Shown here in pieces: positions 8,450 to 18,519 of a DNA stretch of 64,000 nucleotides (positions are counted from its first letter, which is position 1; the number at the start of each line of letters is the position of its first letter). The position numbers and the translations under genes were made by a program. The notes under the pieces are model-generated. The model had not been told where the DNA came from. It was given only the letters and a program-made list of their open reading frames with translations, and searched no databases. Source of the DNA: Pseudomonas sputi (GTDB lineage Bacteria; Pseudomonadota; Gammaproteobacteria; Pseudomonadales; Pseudomonadaceae); contig NZ_BQHI01000025.1 in assembly GCF_021603585.1 (NCBI RefSeq), positions 19,867 to 83,866 on the forward strand. The letters run 5' to 3'.

Positions 8450-9475
8450 TCAGAGGGCCAACGGCGCCCGTTCACAAAGCGTTGCCAACGCCTTCGCCCA
8501 TTGCGGGTCGTCATTCAGGCACGGCACCAGCACCAGCTCTTCGCCCCCCGCCTCGCGGAACTGTTCCTTGCCGCGATCGCCGATCTCTTCCAGCGTCTCG
8601 ATGCAATCGGCAACAAACGCCGGGCACATCACCAGAATCTTCTTCACGCCGCTGTTGGCCAGCTCGTCCAGCCGCGCTTCAGTGTAGGGCTCGATCCATT
8701 TCGCCCGGCCCAGACGCGATTGAAACGACACCGACCACTTGCCGTCCGCCAGCCCCATGCGCTCAGCGAACAACGCCGCGGTGCGCAGGCATTGGGCGCG
8801 ATAACAGGTGGCCAGGACGGCAGCCGAAGCGTTCCTGCAGCAATCTTCATTCTTGAAGCAATGATTGCCGGTCGGGTCGAGCTTGGTCAGGTGCCGCTCG
8901 GGCAAACCATGGAAGCTCAGCAACAGGTGATCGTAATCCTGCTGCAAGTGCGGCTTGGCGCTCGCCACCAGAGCGTCGAGGTACTCCGGCTGATCGTAGA
9001 ACGGCTGCAACACCGACAGTTGCACATTGAGTTTCTTTTCGCGTACCACCCGCTTGGCTTCTTCAATCACCGTGGTGGTGGTACTGTCGGCGAACTGTGG
9101 ATAAAGCGGCGCGAGGGTAATGCGTTTGTGCCCCGCCGCTACCAGCTTCATCAGACTTGTCTCAATCGACGGCTCACCGTAACGCATGGCCAGTTCCACC
9201 GGGCCGTGGGTCCACTGCGCCTTCATCTGCTGTTGCAGGCGACGACTGAGCACCACCAGCGGCGACCCTTCGTCCCACCAGATCGAGGCGTAGGCATGGG
9301 CCGACTGCTCCGGGCGCTTGATCAGGATCAGCGACACCAGCAGACGCCGCAGCGGCCACGGCAGGTCGATCACGTACGGGTCCATCAGGAATTGATTGAG
9401 ATAGCGGCGCACGTCGGCCACCGAAGTGGAGGCCGGCGAGCCCAGGTTGACCAGAAGCAAGGCGTGATCGGTCAT
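8450..9475 (-). CDS. hemH: Ferrochelatase
   Basis: Inserts ferrous iron into protoporphyrin IX, the last step of haem synthesis. 341 residues, normal length. The N-terminus [11 protein letters not shown] and the catalytic-histidine block [12 protein letters not shown] (about residues 180-190) are diagnostic. The start at 9475 has AGGA upstream. It follows a TIGR01777 epimerase gene with a 14-base gap on the same strand, so the two are probably cotranscribed. Confidence 0.96.
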   Translation of the reverse strand: MTDHALLLVNLGSPASTSVADVRRYLNQFLMDPYVIDLPWPLRRLLVSLILIKRPEQSAHAYASIWWDEGSPLVVLSRRLQQQMKAQWTHGPVELAMRYGEPSIETSLMKLVAAGHKRITLAPLYPQFADSTTTTVIEEAKRVVREKKLNVQLSVLQPFYDQPEYLDALVASAKPHLQQDYDHLLLSFHGLPERHLTKLDPTGNHCFKNEDCCRNASAAVLATCYRAQCLRTAALFAERMGLADGKWSVSFQSRLGRAKWIEPYTEARLDELANSGVKKILVMCPAFVADCIETLEEIGDRGKEQFREAGGEELVLVPCLNDDPQWAKALATLCERAPLAL

Positions 9476-9488
9476 GCAACGTCCTATT

Positions 9489-10391
9489 TCAGAGGCGGCT
9501 GGACAGATCGTCCAGGGCCGCGCGTAAATCCGTGAACCGGAAAGTGAATCCCGCTTCCAGCAAGCGTTTGGGCGTGGCCCGTTGGCCTCCCAGCAACAGC
9601 AATGACATCTCGCCGAGCCCGACCTTCAAGGCGAGGGCCGGCATCGGCATGAACGCCGGGCGGTGCAACACGCTGCCCAGCGTCCTGGCGAATTCGCGAT
9701 TGCGCACCGGTTTCGGCGCGCACGCATTATAAGGACCGCTCGCCTGATTGCGGTGCAGAAGAAAATCAATCAGGGCGATTTGGTCATCGATATGAATCCA
9801 CGGCATCCACTGCCGACCGTTGCCCAAAGGCCCGCCCAGCCCGAGCTTGAACGGCAGCAGCAGGCGCGACAAAAAGCCGCCCTCGGCCGACAGCACCAGG
9901 CCGGTGCGCACCAGCACCACGCGAATGTCCATCGCTTCGGCGCGTTGCGCGGTTTCCTCCCAGGCGATGCACAACTGGCTGGCGAAATCGTCAATCACCG
10001 GCGGCGAGTCCTCGGTCAACTCACGTTCGCCGCCGTCACCGTACCAACCCACGGCCGAGCCCGAGATCAGCAGCGACGGTTTCTGCCCGCGCTTTTCCAG
10101 CCATGCCAGCAGCGATTCGGTCAGTGTGATCCGGCTGCTCCACAACAGCGCCTTGCGCCGATGGGTCCACGGCCGGTCGGCAATCGGCGCACCGGCCAGG
10201 TTGACGATCACGTCGACCGGTTCGTCGCCAAGGTCCTCCAGACGCGCGACGCCACGCACCTGGGCGCCACAGATTTGCGCAACTTTCTCCAGACGGCGGC
10301 TCCAGACCGTCAGGCGATGCCCTTGTCCGGACCAGTACCGGCAAAGCTGACGTCCGATCAACCCAGTACCGCCGGTCAGCAATATGTGCAT
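9489..10391 (-). CDS. TIGR01777-family NAD(P)-dependent epimerase (YfcH-like)
   Basis: 300 residues of the extended SDR fold. The N-terminal [16 protein letters not shown] is the nucleotide-binding glycine motif; [17 protein letters not shown] and the C-terminal [17 protein letters not shown]1731 block are typical of the YfcH/TIGR01777 family. The substrate is unknown; the family resembles cell-division inhibitor SulA-like annotations and nucleotide-sugar epimerases. GAGGAAG precedes the ATG. It lies upstream of hemH in the same unit. Confidence 0.85.
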   Translation of the reverse strand: MHILLTGGTGLIGRQLCRYWSGQGHRLTVWSRRLEKVAQICGAQVRGVARLEDLGDEPVDVIVNLAGAPIADRPWTHRRKALLWSSRITLTESLLAWLEKRGQKPSLLISGSAVGWYGDGGERELTEDSPPVIDDFASQLCIAWEETAQRAEAMDIRVVLVRTGLVLSAEGGFLSRLLLPFKLGLGGPLGNGRQWMPWIHIDDQIALIDFLLHRNQASGPYNACAPKPVRNREFARTLGSVLHRPAFMPMPALALKVGLGEMSLLLLGGQRATPKRLLEAGFTFRFTDLRAALDDLSSRL

Positions 10392-10517
10392 GACTTCTTC
10401 CTCGCGTGGCGTTTTACCCCGATCACTAGTCTATTTTTATAAACAGGGATCTTTTCTATCGGGCAGGCTCTATTGTTTAACCATAGGCCAAGCTGTCAGA
10501 ACCAGAACGCTGGAAGT

Positions 10518-11787
<1,270 letters not shown>

Positions 11788-11803
11788 AAACCTCAAAAAA
11801 ACT

Positions 11804-11827
11804 TATACAAACAGTTTGACTTGTACA
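11804..11827. promoter_or_regulatory. Spaced TATACA-N12-TGTACA operator candidate 1
   Basis: TATACA 11804-11809 and TGTACA 11822-11827, 18 bases start to start. The second half lies inside the spacer of the promoter at 11816-11843, which would suit a repressor or a MerR-type DNA-distorting regulator. Confidence 0.55.
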
Positions 11828-11843
11828 CCCATGAATCTATGCT
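11816..11843 (+). promoter_or_regulatory. Sigma-70-type promoter of the DUF523-MerR-phr operon
   Basis: TTGACT (11816-11821), 16-base spacer, TATGCT (11838-11843). It is followed by a short ATGCT/AGCAT inverted repeat and a second operator candidate before the first gene at 11900. Confidence 0.5.
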
Positions 11844-11853
11844 GAGAGCATGT

Positions 11854-11877
11854 TGTACAGATCTATTTGTCTGTACA
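11854..11877. promoter_or_regulatory. Spaced TGTACA-N12-TGTACA operator candidate 2
   Basis: TGTACA at 11854-11859 and 11872-11877, again 18 bases start to start, located just downstream of the proposed -10 box. Its downstream half is followed by GGTT, as is the one before the renalase gene. Confidence 0.55.
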
Positions 11878-11899
11878 GGTTCAGATTCGAGGTTGTTGC

Positions 11900-12862
11900 A
11901 TGTCCGACTCATCGACGTCCCTGCCGAAAATCGCCATCAGCGCCTGCCTGATGGGCGCCGAAGTACGCTACAACGGCGGACACAAGGAATCGCGGCTGTG
12001 CAGCCGCACCCTGGCCGAGCATTTTGAATTCGTTCCCGTCTGTCCTGAAGTCGCGATCGGTCTGGGGATTCCCCGCGAACCGATCCGTCTGGTGGGTGAC
12101 CCGACCAGGCCCGAGGCGGTCGGCACCGTCAATTCATCGATCAATGTCACCCAACCGCTGGCGGCCTATGGAGAAAAAATGGCTGCAGAGCTCGATGGCA
12201 TCTGCGGCTACATCTTCATGCAGCAATCGCCGTCCTGCGGACTTGAGCGAGTCAAGGTCTACCATGCCAACGGCGCACCGGTGAATGGTGGCGGGCGCGG
12301 CATTTACGCCGAGGCGTTCTGTGCACGGCATCCGGATCTGCCGGTGGAAGAAGCCGGGCGCCTTAATGACCCCGTGCTGCGGGAGAACTTCATCACTCGC
12401 GTACTCGCCTACCGCGAATGGCAGCAAGTGCTCAAGCAAGGCCTGAGCCGCCGCGCGCTCACCGACTTCCACTCGCGCTACAAATACCTGCTGATGGCCC
12501 ACAACCCGGTGCAATACAAGGCGCTGGGCAATCGGCTGGGCAACATGGGCCGGACCGACCCGGCCGAGCTGGGCCCGCGCTATTTCAGCGAATTGATGGC
12601 GGCGCTGAAAAAATGCGCCACTCGCCGCACCCACAGCAATGTCCTGCAACACATCAGTGGTTACCTGAAACAGGCGATCAGCCCCGAAGACAAACAGGAA
12701 GTGCAGCACATCATCGGCCAGTACCGACACGGCATCGTGCCGCTGGTGGTGCCGCTGACGCTGCTCAAGCATCACTTTCGCCTCCACCCGGATCCCTACA
12801 TTGCGCAGCAGGTGTACCTGCAACCGCATCCGGAAAACCTCAGCCTGCGAAACGCCATTTGA
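11900..12862 (+). CDS. DUF523 and DUF1722 (YbgA-type) fusion protein
   Basis: 320 residues from ATG 11900, which has GAGG upstream; the 11 residues before it in the open frame look non-coding. The N-terminal half (ISACLMGAEVRYNGGHKES, QQSPSCGL) is DUF523 with conserved cysteines. The C-terminal half (FHSRYKYLLMAHNPVQYKALG) is DUF1722. The fusion is common in gammaproteobacteria next to photolyase genes, but its activity is not known to me. First gene of the operon; its TGA overlaps the regulator start (TGATG). Confidence 0.85.
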   Translation: MSDSSTSLPKIAISACLMGAEVRYNGGHKESRLCSRTLAEHFEFVPVCPEVAIGLGIPREPIRLVGDPTRPEAVGTVNSSINVTQPLAAYGEKMAAELDGICGYIFMQQSPSCGLERVKVYHANGAPVNGGGRGIYAEAFCARHPDLPVEEAGRLNDPVLRENFITRVLAYREWQQVLKQGLSRRALTDFHSRYKYLLMAHNPVQYKALGNRLGNMGRTDPAELGPRYFSELMAALKKCATRRTHSNVLQHISGYLKQAISPEDKQEVQHIIGQYRHGIVPLVVPLTLLKHHFRLHPDPYIAQQVYLQPHPENLSLRNAI

Positions 12863-13803
12863 TGAACGACTCACCCGATACCAGCGCCCGGGAAGACCTC
12901 GGCGCCGACTTCAAGAAAGCCCTCGACGAAGGCTGGCTGCCAATCCGCGAAGTCGCCCGTCAGACCGGCGTGAACGCCGTCACCCTGCGCGCCTGGGAAC
13001 GGCGCTATGGGCTGATCGTTCCGCAGCGCACGCCCAAGGGCCATCGCCTGTACAACGCCGAGCATGTGCAACGTATCCAGAACATCCTTACCTGGCTCAA
13101 CCGTGGCGTTGCGGTCAGCCAGGTCAAACCGCTGCTCGACACGGCGCAGGCCTTGAACGAACCGGTGGAGAACGAATGGCATCCCCTGCGCCAGGCCGCC
13201 CTGCTCGCGGTCACTGACCTGAACGAGCGCGGCCTCGACGACAGCATCAACCAGGCGATGGCGCTGTATCCGCCACGCACGCTGTGCGAGCAATTACTGC
13301 TGCCGCTGCTGAGCGATCTCGAACAGCGCTGGCAGGGCCAGTTCGGCGCGCAGATGGAACGTGTGTTCTTTTATGCCTGGTTGCGCAGCAAATTCGGAGC
13401 GCGCATCTACCATAACAATCGTCAGTTACGCACCGCGCCGCTGCTGCTGATCAACCAGTCGGACCTGCCACTGGAGCCGCACGTTTGGCTCTGCGCCTGG
13501 CTGATCAGCAGCGCCGATTGCCCGGTGCAGGTGTTCGACTGGCCGCTGCCGGCCGGCGAGCTGGCATTGGCAACCGATACCCTGCAAGCCCGTGGCGTAC
13601 TGCTGTATTCCAGCAAAGCCCTGAACCTTGCGCAGCTGCCGAAACTGTTAAATGGCGTCAGCTGCCCGAAACTGATTGCCGGACCAACGGTGTGCATCCA
13701 CCACGCCGAGTTGTCCGCAAACACTACCGAACGCGCTGATCTGCTCCTGGCCGAAGACCCCCTTTCGGCGCATCGGATACTCGTTGAGCGTGGGTTGATT
13801 TAA
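12862..13803 (+). CDS. MerR-family regulator, LitR/CarH-like, apparently without B12 ligand motif
   Basis: 313 residues. Residues about 27-95 are the MerR winged helix (PIREVARQTGVNAVTLRAWERRYG, then TPKGHRLYNAEH). The C-terminal part has the CarH/LitR layout, a four-helix region containing RWQGQFGAQMERVF and then a Rossmann-like part. The W-x9-E-H and D-x-H-x-x-G motifs that hold adenosylcobalamin in light-sensing CarH are not intact (W-x8-E-R here, no DxHxxG). This resembles what I recall as class II LitR of P. putida, which works with a LOV photoreceptor. ATG overlaps the previous stop; likely autoregulatory. Confidence 0.85.
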   Translation: MNDSPDTSAREDLGADFKKALDEGWLPIREVARQTGVNAVTLRAWERRYGLIVPQRTPKGHRLYNAEHVQRIQNILTWLNRGVAVSQVKPLLDTAQALNEPVENEWHPLRQAALLAVTDLNERGLDDSINQAMALYPPRTLCEQLLLPLLSDLEQRWQGQFGAQMERVFFYAWLRSKFGARIYHNNRQLRTAPLLLINQSDLPLEPHVWLCAWLISSADCPVQVFDWPLPAGELALATDTLQARGVLLYSSKALNLAQLPKLLNGVSCPKLIAGPTVCIHHAELSANTTERADLLLAEDPLSAHRILVERGLI

Positions 13804-13823
13804 TGATTCAGACAGAGACCGAC

Positions 13824-15269
13824 ATGCAATTGATCTGGCTGCGCAGCGACCTGCGCCAACATGACAACACCGCCCTGGCGGCCGCCGCCGAGCGTGGCCC
13901 GACCGTGGCCGTGTACCTGTTGAGCCCAGAGCAATGGCAGCAACACGACGACGCACCGTGCAAGATCGATTTCTGGCTGCGCAATCTGCGTGAGCTGAGC
14001 AAAAGCCTCGGCGAACTGAATATCCCGCTCCTGCTCCGCACCGCGCCTCACTGGGATCAGGCACCTGCGGTACTGCTCGAACTGTGTCGGCAACTGAAGA
14101 TCGAGGCCGTGCACGTCAACGAGGAATACGGCATCAACGAAAGCCGTCGCGATGCGGCAGTCGCCGAGGCCCTGCAAGCCGACGGCATCACCTTCCACAG
14201 CTACCTCGACCAATTGCTGTTCAAGCCCGGCAGCGTGCTGACCCGGACCGGCACTTACTTTCAGGTGTTCAGCCAGTTCCGCAAAGTCTGCTACGAACGC
14301 CTGCACCGCTCGATGCCTTCGCTGAAAAAGGCCCCGGGCAAACAGTCGGCACTGAACATCACCAGCGACCCTGTTCCAGCAGCCATCGAAGGTTTCCCGA
14401 CACCCGGCGAATCCCTGCGCGCACTGTGGCCCGCCGGTGAAACCGAAGCCCGACGCCGTCTCGACACGTTCGCCGATGCACAGATCGACTACTACAAGAG
14501 CGAACGCGACTTCCCGGCCAAACCCGGCACCAGTCAGCTCTCGGCCTACCTGGCCGCCGGTGTGATCTCGCCGCGCCAATGCCTGCACGCCGCCCTGCAA
14601 AGTAATCAGGGCGAATTCGAAAGCGGCAAGGTCGGGGCCGTCACCTGGATCAACGAACTACTGTGGCGCGAGTTCTACAAACATATCCTCGTCGGTTATC
14701 CACGGGTTTCACGCCATCGCGCATTCCGTCCGGAAACCGAAGCCCTGGCCTGGCGCGATGCCCCGGACGATCTGGCCGCCTGGCAGGAGGCCCGCACCGG
14801 GTTGCCGATCATCGATGCGGCCATGCGCCAACTGCTGGAAACCGGCTGGATGCACAACCGCCTGCGCATGGTGGTGGCGATGTTTCTGACCAAGAACCTG
14901 TTGATCGACTGGCGCGAAGGCGAGCGTTTTTTCATGCGCCACCTGATCGACGGCGACCTGGCCGCCAACAACGGCGGCTGGCAGTGGAGTTCCTCGACCG
15001 GCACCGATTCGGCGCCGTACTTCCGGATCTTCAACCCGCTCAGCCAGTCGGAAAAATTCGACAGCGAAGGCCTGTTCATCAAGCACTGGCTGCCGCAACT
15101 GACCGGGCTGAACAAGAAAGACGTGCACAACCCGGCCAATGCCGGCGGGCTGTTCGGCGTGGCGGACTATCCGTCGCCGATCGTCAATTTGAGCGCGTCA
15201 CGGGAGCGAGCGCTGGCAGCGTTCAAGAATCTGCCGTCGCGGTCGTCTCAAGGAGAGAGCGATGAGTGA
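13824..15269 (+). CDS. phrB: Deoxyribodipyrimidine photolyase
   Basis: Repairs UV-induced cyclobutane pyrimidine dimers using light, FADH- and an antenna cofactor. MQLIWLRSDLRQHDN is the usual start of class I photolyases, hence ATG 13824; an upstream in-frame ATG at 13803 overlaps the regulator's stop (TAATG) and is the alternative. The C-terminal catalytic domain shows TWINELLWREFYKHIL, MRQLLETGWMHNRLRMVVAMFLTK and GGWQWSSSTGTDSAPYFRIFNP, the FAD and DNA-binding blocks. About 481 residues, normal length. The next gene starts 8 bases before its end. Confidence 0.96.
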   Translation: MQLIWLRSDLRQHDNTALAAAAERGPTVAVYLLSPEQWQQHDDAPCKIDFWLRNLRELSKSLGELNIPLLLRTAPHWDQAPAVLLELCRQLKIEAVHVNEEYGINESRRDAAVAEALQADGITFHSYLDQLLFKPGSVLTRTGTYFQVFSQFRKVCYERLHRSMPSLKKAPGKQSALNITSDPVPAAIEGFPTPGESLRALWPAGETEARRRLDTFADAQIDYYKSERDFPAKPGTSQLSAYLAAGVISPRQCLHAALQSNQGEFESGKVGAVTWINELLWREFYKHILVGYPRVSRHRAFRPETEALAWRDAPDDLAAWQEARTGLPIIDAAMRQLLETGWMHNRLRMVVAMFLTKNLLIDWREGERFFMRHLIDGDLAANNGGWQWSSSTGTDSAPYFRIFNPLSQSEKFDSEGLFIKHWLPQLTGLNKKDVHNPANAGGLFGVADYPSPIVNLSASRERALAAFKNLPSRSSQGESDE

Positions 15270-15684
15270 ATTTCTGCGCAGTTTCGCCCAGCGGTTCGCA
15301 CAGTTGGATAAAGACAACTTGCGTAACCTCGACGAACTGTACAGCGCAGACATTCATTTCACCGATCCGTTGCACGAAGTCCAGGGGCTGGCGCAACTAC
15401 GCAGTTACTTCAGCGAGTTGTACGCCAACGTCAACGAACTGCGCTTCGATTTCCACGGTTTCGACCAGATCGGCGAAGGCGAAGGCTATTTGCGTTGGGT
15501 CATGAGCTACCGCCACCCGCGACTGGCCGGCGGACAACTGATCCGCGTCGTCGGCTGCTCGCACCTGCTCTGGCGCGACAAGGTTTACCGCCACCGGGAT
15601 TACTTCGATGCCGGGGCACTGCTCTATGAACATTTACCCGTATTGGGCCGGGTGATCGCCTGGCTGAAAAGGAGATTGGGATGA
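15262..15684 (+). CDS. NTF2/SnoaL-like protein in the photolyase operon
   Basis: 140 residues with the cone-like NTF2 pattern: N-terminal helices FLRSFAQRFAQLDKDNLRNLDELYSADI, then HFTDPLHEVQG, and strands ending VYRHRDYFDAGALLYEHLP. Such proteins can bind or isomerise small hydrophobic ligands, but no catalytic assignment is possible here. It overlaps phrB by 8 bases and the SDR by 4. AGGAGAG lies before the start. This gene type often accompanies photolyase, SDR and CFA-like genes in pseudomonads. Confidence 0.8.
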   Translation: MSEFLRSFAQRFAQLDKDNLRNLDELYSADIHFTDPLHEVQGLAQLRSYFSELYANVNELRFDFHGFDQIGEGEGYLRWVMSYRHPRLAGGQLIRVVGCSHLLWRDKVYRHRDYFDAGALLYEHLPVLGRVIAWLKRRLG

Positions 15685-16463
15685 GTCGTACAGCTCCACG
15701 TCGTTACTGGTTGACCGGTGCCAGCAGTGGTATCGGCGCGGCACTCGCAGAAGAAATTCTCAAAAGCGGTGCACAGCTGGCGGTCAGTTCCCGCCAGGTC
15801 GCGCCGCTCAAAGTGTTGTCACAACGCTATCCGGGCCAGGTACTGGTCGTGCCGGGAGACTTGACCAACAGCCAGACCGTCCGGGAAATCGGCGAGAAGA
15901 TCGCAATGGAATGGGGGGCGCTGGACACGGTGATCCTCAACGCCGGCACCTGCGAGTACGTCGATGCCCGGCAGTTCGACGCCTCGATCATCGAGCACGT
16001 GGTGCGCACCAACCTGCTCGCCAGCAGCTACTGCATCGAAGCCGCCCTGCCCTTGCTGCGCAAAGGTACGGCACCGTTTCTGGTGGGGATGGCCAGCTCC
16101 GTCACCTATGTTCCGCTGCCCCGCGCCGAAGCCTACGGCGCATCCAAGGCCGGGCTGCGTTATCTGTTCGAATCGCTGCGCATCGATCTGGCCGACGAAG
16201 GCATTGACGTTACCGTCATCAGCCCCGGTTTCGTCGACACACCGCTGACCGCCAAGAATGATTTCCCGATGCCGCTCAGCTGGCCTGTGGATAAAGCCGC
16301 GCGGCATATTTTCGCCAAACTTGAGGACCGGCCGCTGGAGATCGCTTTCCCGGCACTGTTCATGGCGGTCCTGTGGCCCCTGTCGAAAATGCCTGCGCGG
16401 GTACAACTGGCCATTGGCAAACGCATGGTGCGCAGCAACCCGCCGCTCAGGGATGCAACATGA
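15681..16463 (+). CDS. Short-chain dehydrogenase/reductase in the photolyase operon
   Basis: 260 residues. The TGASSGIG cofactor motif is at residues 13-20, VILNAGT is the NAG block, and the catalytic Ser and YGASK lie at about 140-160. The C-terminal segment (FPALFMAVLWPLSKMPARVQLAIGKRM) is hydrophobic and could tether it to the membrane. Substrate unknown; given the neighbours, a lipid-chain or ligand alcohol/ketone is plausible. It overlaps both flanking genes by 4 bases (ATGA type). Confidence 0.88.
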   Translation: MSRTAPRRYWLTGASSGIGAALAEEILKSGAQLAVSSRQVAPLKVLSQRYPGQVLVVPGDLTNSQTVREIGEKIAMEWGALDTVILNAGTCEYVDARQFDASIIEHVVRTNLLASSYCIEAALPLLRKGTAPFLVGMASSVTYVPLPRAEAYGASKAGLRYLFESLRIDLADEGIDVTVISPGFVDTPLTAKNDFPMPLSWPVDKAARHIFAKLEDRPLEIAFPALFMAVLWPLSKMPARVQLAIGKRMVRSNPPLRDAT

Positions 16464-17707
16464 AAATCGCCATCGTCGGCAGCGGCATCGCCGGTCTGAG
16501 CTGCGCGTATCTGCTCGCTCGCCGACACGAAATCACCGTGTTCGAAGCCGACGCCCGGGTCGGCGGCCATACGCACACCGTGCCGGTGACCGTGGACGGG
16601 CGCGAGTACGCGGTGGACACCGGGTTCATCGTGTTCAACGACTGGACGTACCCGAACTTCATTCGCTTGCTCGGTCAGTTGGGTGTGGCCTTCAAGCCCA
16701 CCGAGATGAGTTTTTCGGTCAACGATCCGGACACCGGCCTGGAATACAACGGCAACAACCTTAACAGCCTGTTCGCCCAGCGCAGCAATCTGCTGTCACC
16801 TGGATTCTGGGGCATGTTGCGCGACATCCTGCGGTTCAATAAAGAAGCCCGGCGCGACCTTGCCGAGCAGCGGATCGGCACCGACACCACCCTTGACGAT
16901 TACCTCAAGGCCGGCGGGTACGGCGAGCGTTTCATCCTGCATTACATCGTGCCGATGGGCGCGGCGATCTGGTCGATGCCGATGGCCGAGATGCTCAATT
17001 TTCCGTTGCAGTTCTTCGTGCGCTTTTTTGAGAATCACGGATTGCTGTCGGTCAGCAATCGGCCGCAGTGGCAGGTGATCGAGGGCGGTTCCAGTGCCTA
17101 CATCACGCCGCTGGTCGAGTCGTTCAAGGAACGCATCCGCCTGAACTGCCCGGTGGGCCGGATCGATCGCGACGAGCACGGCGTGGTCATCCACAGCCCG
17201 GCCGGCATCGAGCGTTTCGACAAAGTGGTGCTGGCCTGTCACAGCGATCAAGCGTTGCGACTGCTGGGAGATCCTGACGATAAAGAACGGGAAATCCTCG
17301 GCGCCCTGCCCTACGCCGACAACGAAGTGGTGCTGCACACCGATACCCGCCTGCTGCCCACACGCAAACGGGCCTGGGCCAGCTGGAATTATCGCCTCGG
17401 CGGAACGGGCCTTACCCAGGCAGCCGTGACCTACGACATGAACATTTTGCAAGGCATTCAGAGCGACACCACGTTCTGCGTCAGCCTCAACCAGAGCGCA
17501 GGCATCACACCATCCAAAGTCCTGGCGCGCTTCACCTATGCCCACCCGCAATTCAGCCTCGCGGCCGTGGCGGCGCAGCAGCGCTGGGCTGAAATCGACG
17601 GCGCGCAACACACGCATTATTGCGGCGCCTATTGGGCCAACGGTTTTCATGAGGACGGCGTAGTCAGCGCCCTGCGCGTGGCCGCAGCCTTCGGAGAAAG
17701 CCTGTGA
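16460..17707 (+). CDS. FAD-dependent amine-oxidase-fold oxidoreductase
   Basis: 415 residues from ATG 16460, which overlaps the SDR stop (ATGA); the open frame continues upstream only inside the SDR gene. MKIAIVGSGIAGLSCAYLL and VGGHTHTV are the FAD motif and its extension, and the C-terminal HYCGAYWANGFHEDGVVSALRVAA closes the FAD site. The family sits next to DUF1365 and CFA-like genes in many bacteria, including the singlet-oxygen regulon of Rhodobacter as I recall. It probably desaturates or oxidises a lipid chain; not proven. Confidence 0.88.
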   Translation: MKIAIVGSGIAGLSCAYLLARRHEITVFEADARVGGHTHTVPVTVDGREYAVDTGFIVFNDWTYPNFIRLLGQLGVAFKPTEMSFSVNDPDTGLEYNGNNLNSLFAQRSNLLSPGFWGMLRDILRFNKEARRDLAEQRIGTDTTLDDYLKAGGYGERFILHYIVPMGAAIWSMPMAEMLNFPLQFFVRFFENHGLLSVSNRPQWQVIEGGSSAYITPLVESFKERIRLNCPVGRIDRDEHGVVIHSPAGIERFDKVVLACHSDQALRLLGDPDDKEREILGALPYADNEVVLHTDTRLLPTRKRAWASWNYRLGGTGLTQAAVTYDMNILQGIQSDTTFCVSLNQSAGITPSKVLARFTYAHPQFSLAAVAAQQRWAEIDGAQHTHYCGAYWANGFHEDGVVSALRVAAAFGESL

Positions 17708-18519
17708 ACAGCGCGCTCTACAGTGGCTGGATTGCCCATCGGCGATTCGCACCGCGCCGTCATCAATTCCGTTACCGGATCGGCATGCTGTATCTGGATC
17801 TGGCTGAACAGGAAGCGGTGCTGGGCCTGTCCCGACTGGCGGGTACCAGCCGCTTTGCGCCGTTTTCATTTCGCGAAACCGACTACCTGAAAACCTTCAC
17901 CGGCCGGGGTGTACGCCTGAGCGATGCGGTGCGGCAACGGGTGGGCGAAGCCCTGGGCCGCGCACCGCAAGGCTCGATCTGCCTGCTGACCCAGCCGCGC
18001 AGTTGGGGCCTGTCGTTCAACCCGGTAAGTTTTTTCTATTGCCACGAGGCCGACGGCCAACTGGCGGCGATTCTCTGCGAAGTCAGCAACACGCCGTGGC
18101 GCGAGCGTTATCACTACGTGCTGCCGGCCCGAGCGCCGACCCATTTGCAGGACTTTCACCAGCACTTTGCCGTGGCCAAGGCCTTTCATGTGTCGCCGTT
18201 CCTGCCGCCGGATCTGGAATACCGCATGAGCTTCAGCCCCGCCGCGCAGCACCTGGGCGTACACATGGCCGACTGGCAGGGCGAGCAGAAACTGTTCGAC
18301 GCCACCCTCGACCTGCGACGCGAACCCCTTGATCGAAGCCACTTGCACCGACACCTGTGGCGCTTTCCCTGGATGACTGCCAAGACCGCGCTGGCGATCT
18401 ATTGGCAGGCGCTGCGCCTGTTGCTCAAGCGCACTCCGGTGTATGACCACCAGCGCACCGACGACCTTTTTCGAACCGCCACCGTACCGACCGAGGAACG
18501 CCACCATGAAATCCACTAG
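17704..18519 (+). CDS. DUF1365 protein
   Basis: 271 residues. The conserved HRRFAPRRHQFRYRIGMLYLDL start and the NPVSFFYCHEADGQLAAILCEVSNTPW core define DUF1365. It has no clear membrane segment, and its function is unknown. It is nearly always found between an FAD oxidoreductase and a CFA-like methyltransferase, so it probably acts in the same lipid modification. It overlaps the previous gene by 4 bases and the next by 14. Confidence 0.88.
   Translation: MNSALYSGWIAHRRFAPRRHQFRYRIGMLYLDLAEQEAVLGLSRLAGTSRFAPFSFRETDYLKTFTGRGVRLSDAVRQRVGEALGRAPQGSICLLTQPRSWGLSFNPVSFFYCHEADGQLAAILCEVSNTPWRERYHYVLPARAPTHLQDFHQHFAVAKAFHVSPFLPPDLEYRMSFSPAAQHLGVHMADWQGEQKLFDATLDLRREPLDRSHLHRHLWRFPWMTAKTALAIYWQALRLLLKRTPVYDHQRTDDLFRTATVPTEERHHEIH

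Noticed and set aside
12862-13803. B12-dependent light sensor (canonical CarH)
   Set aside because: Cobalamin-contact motifs are not intact in the translated sequence, so only a LitR-like label is supported.
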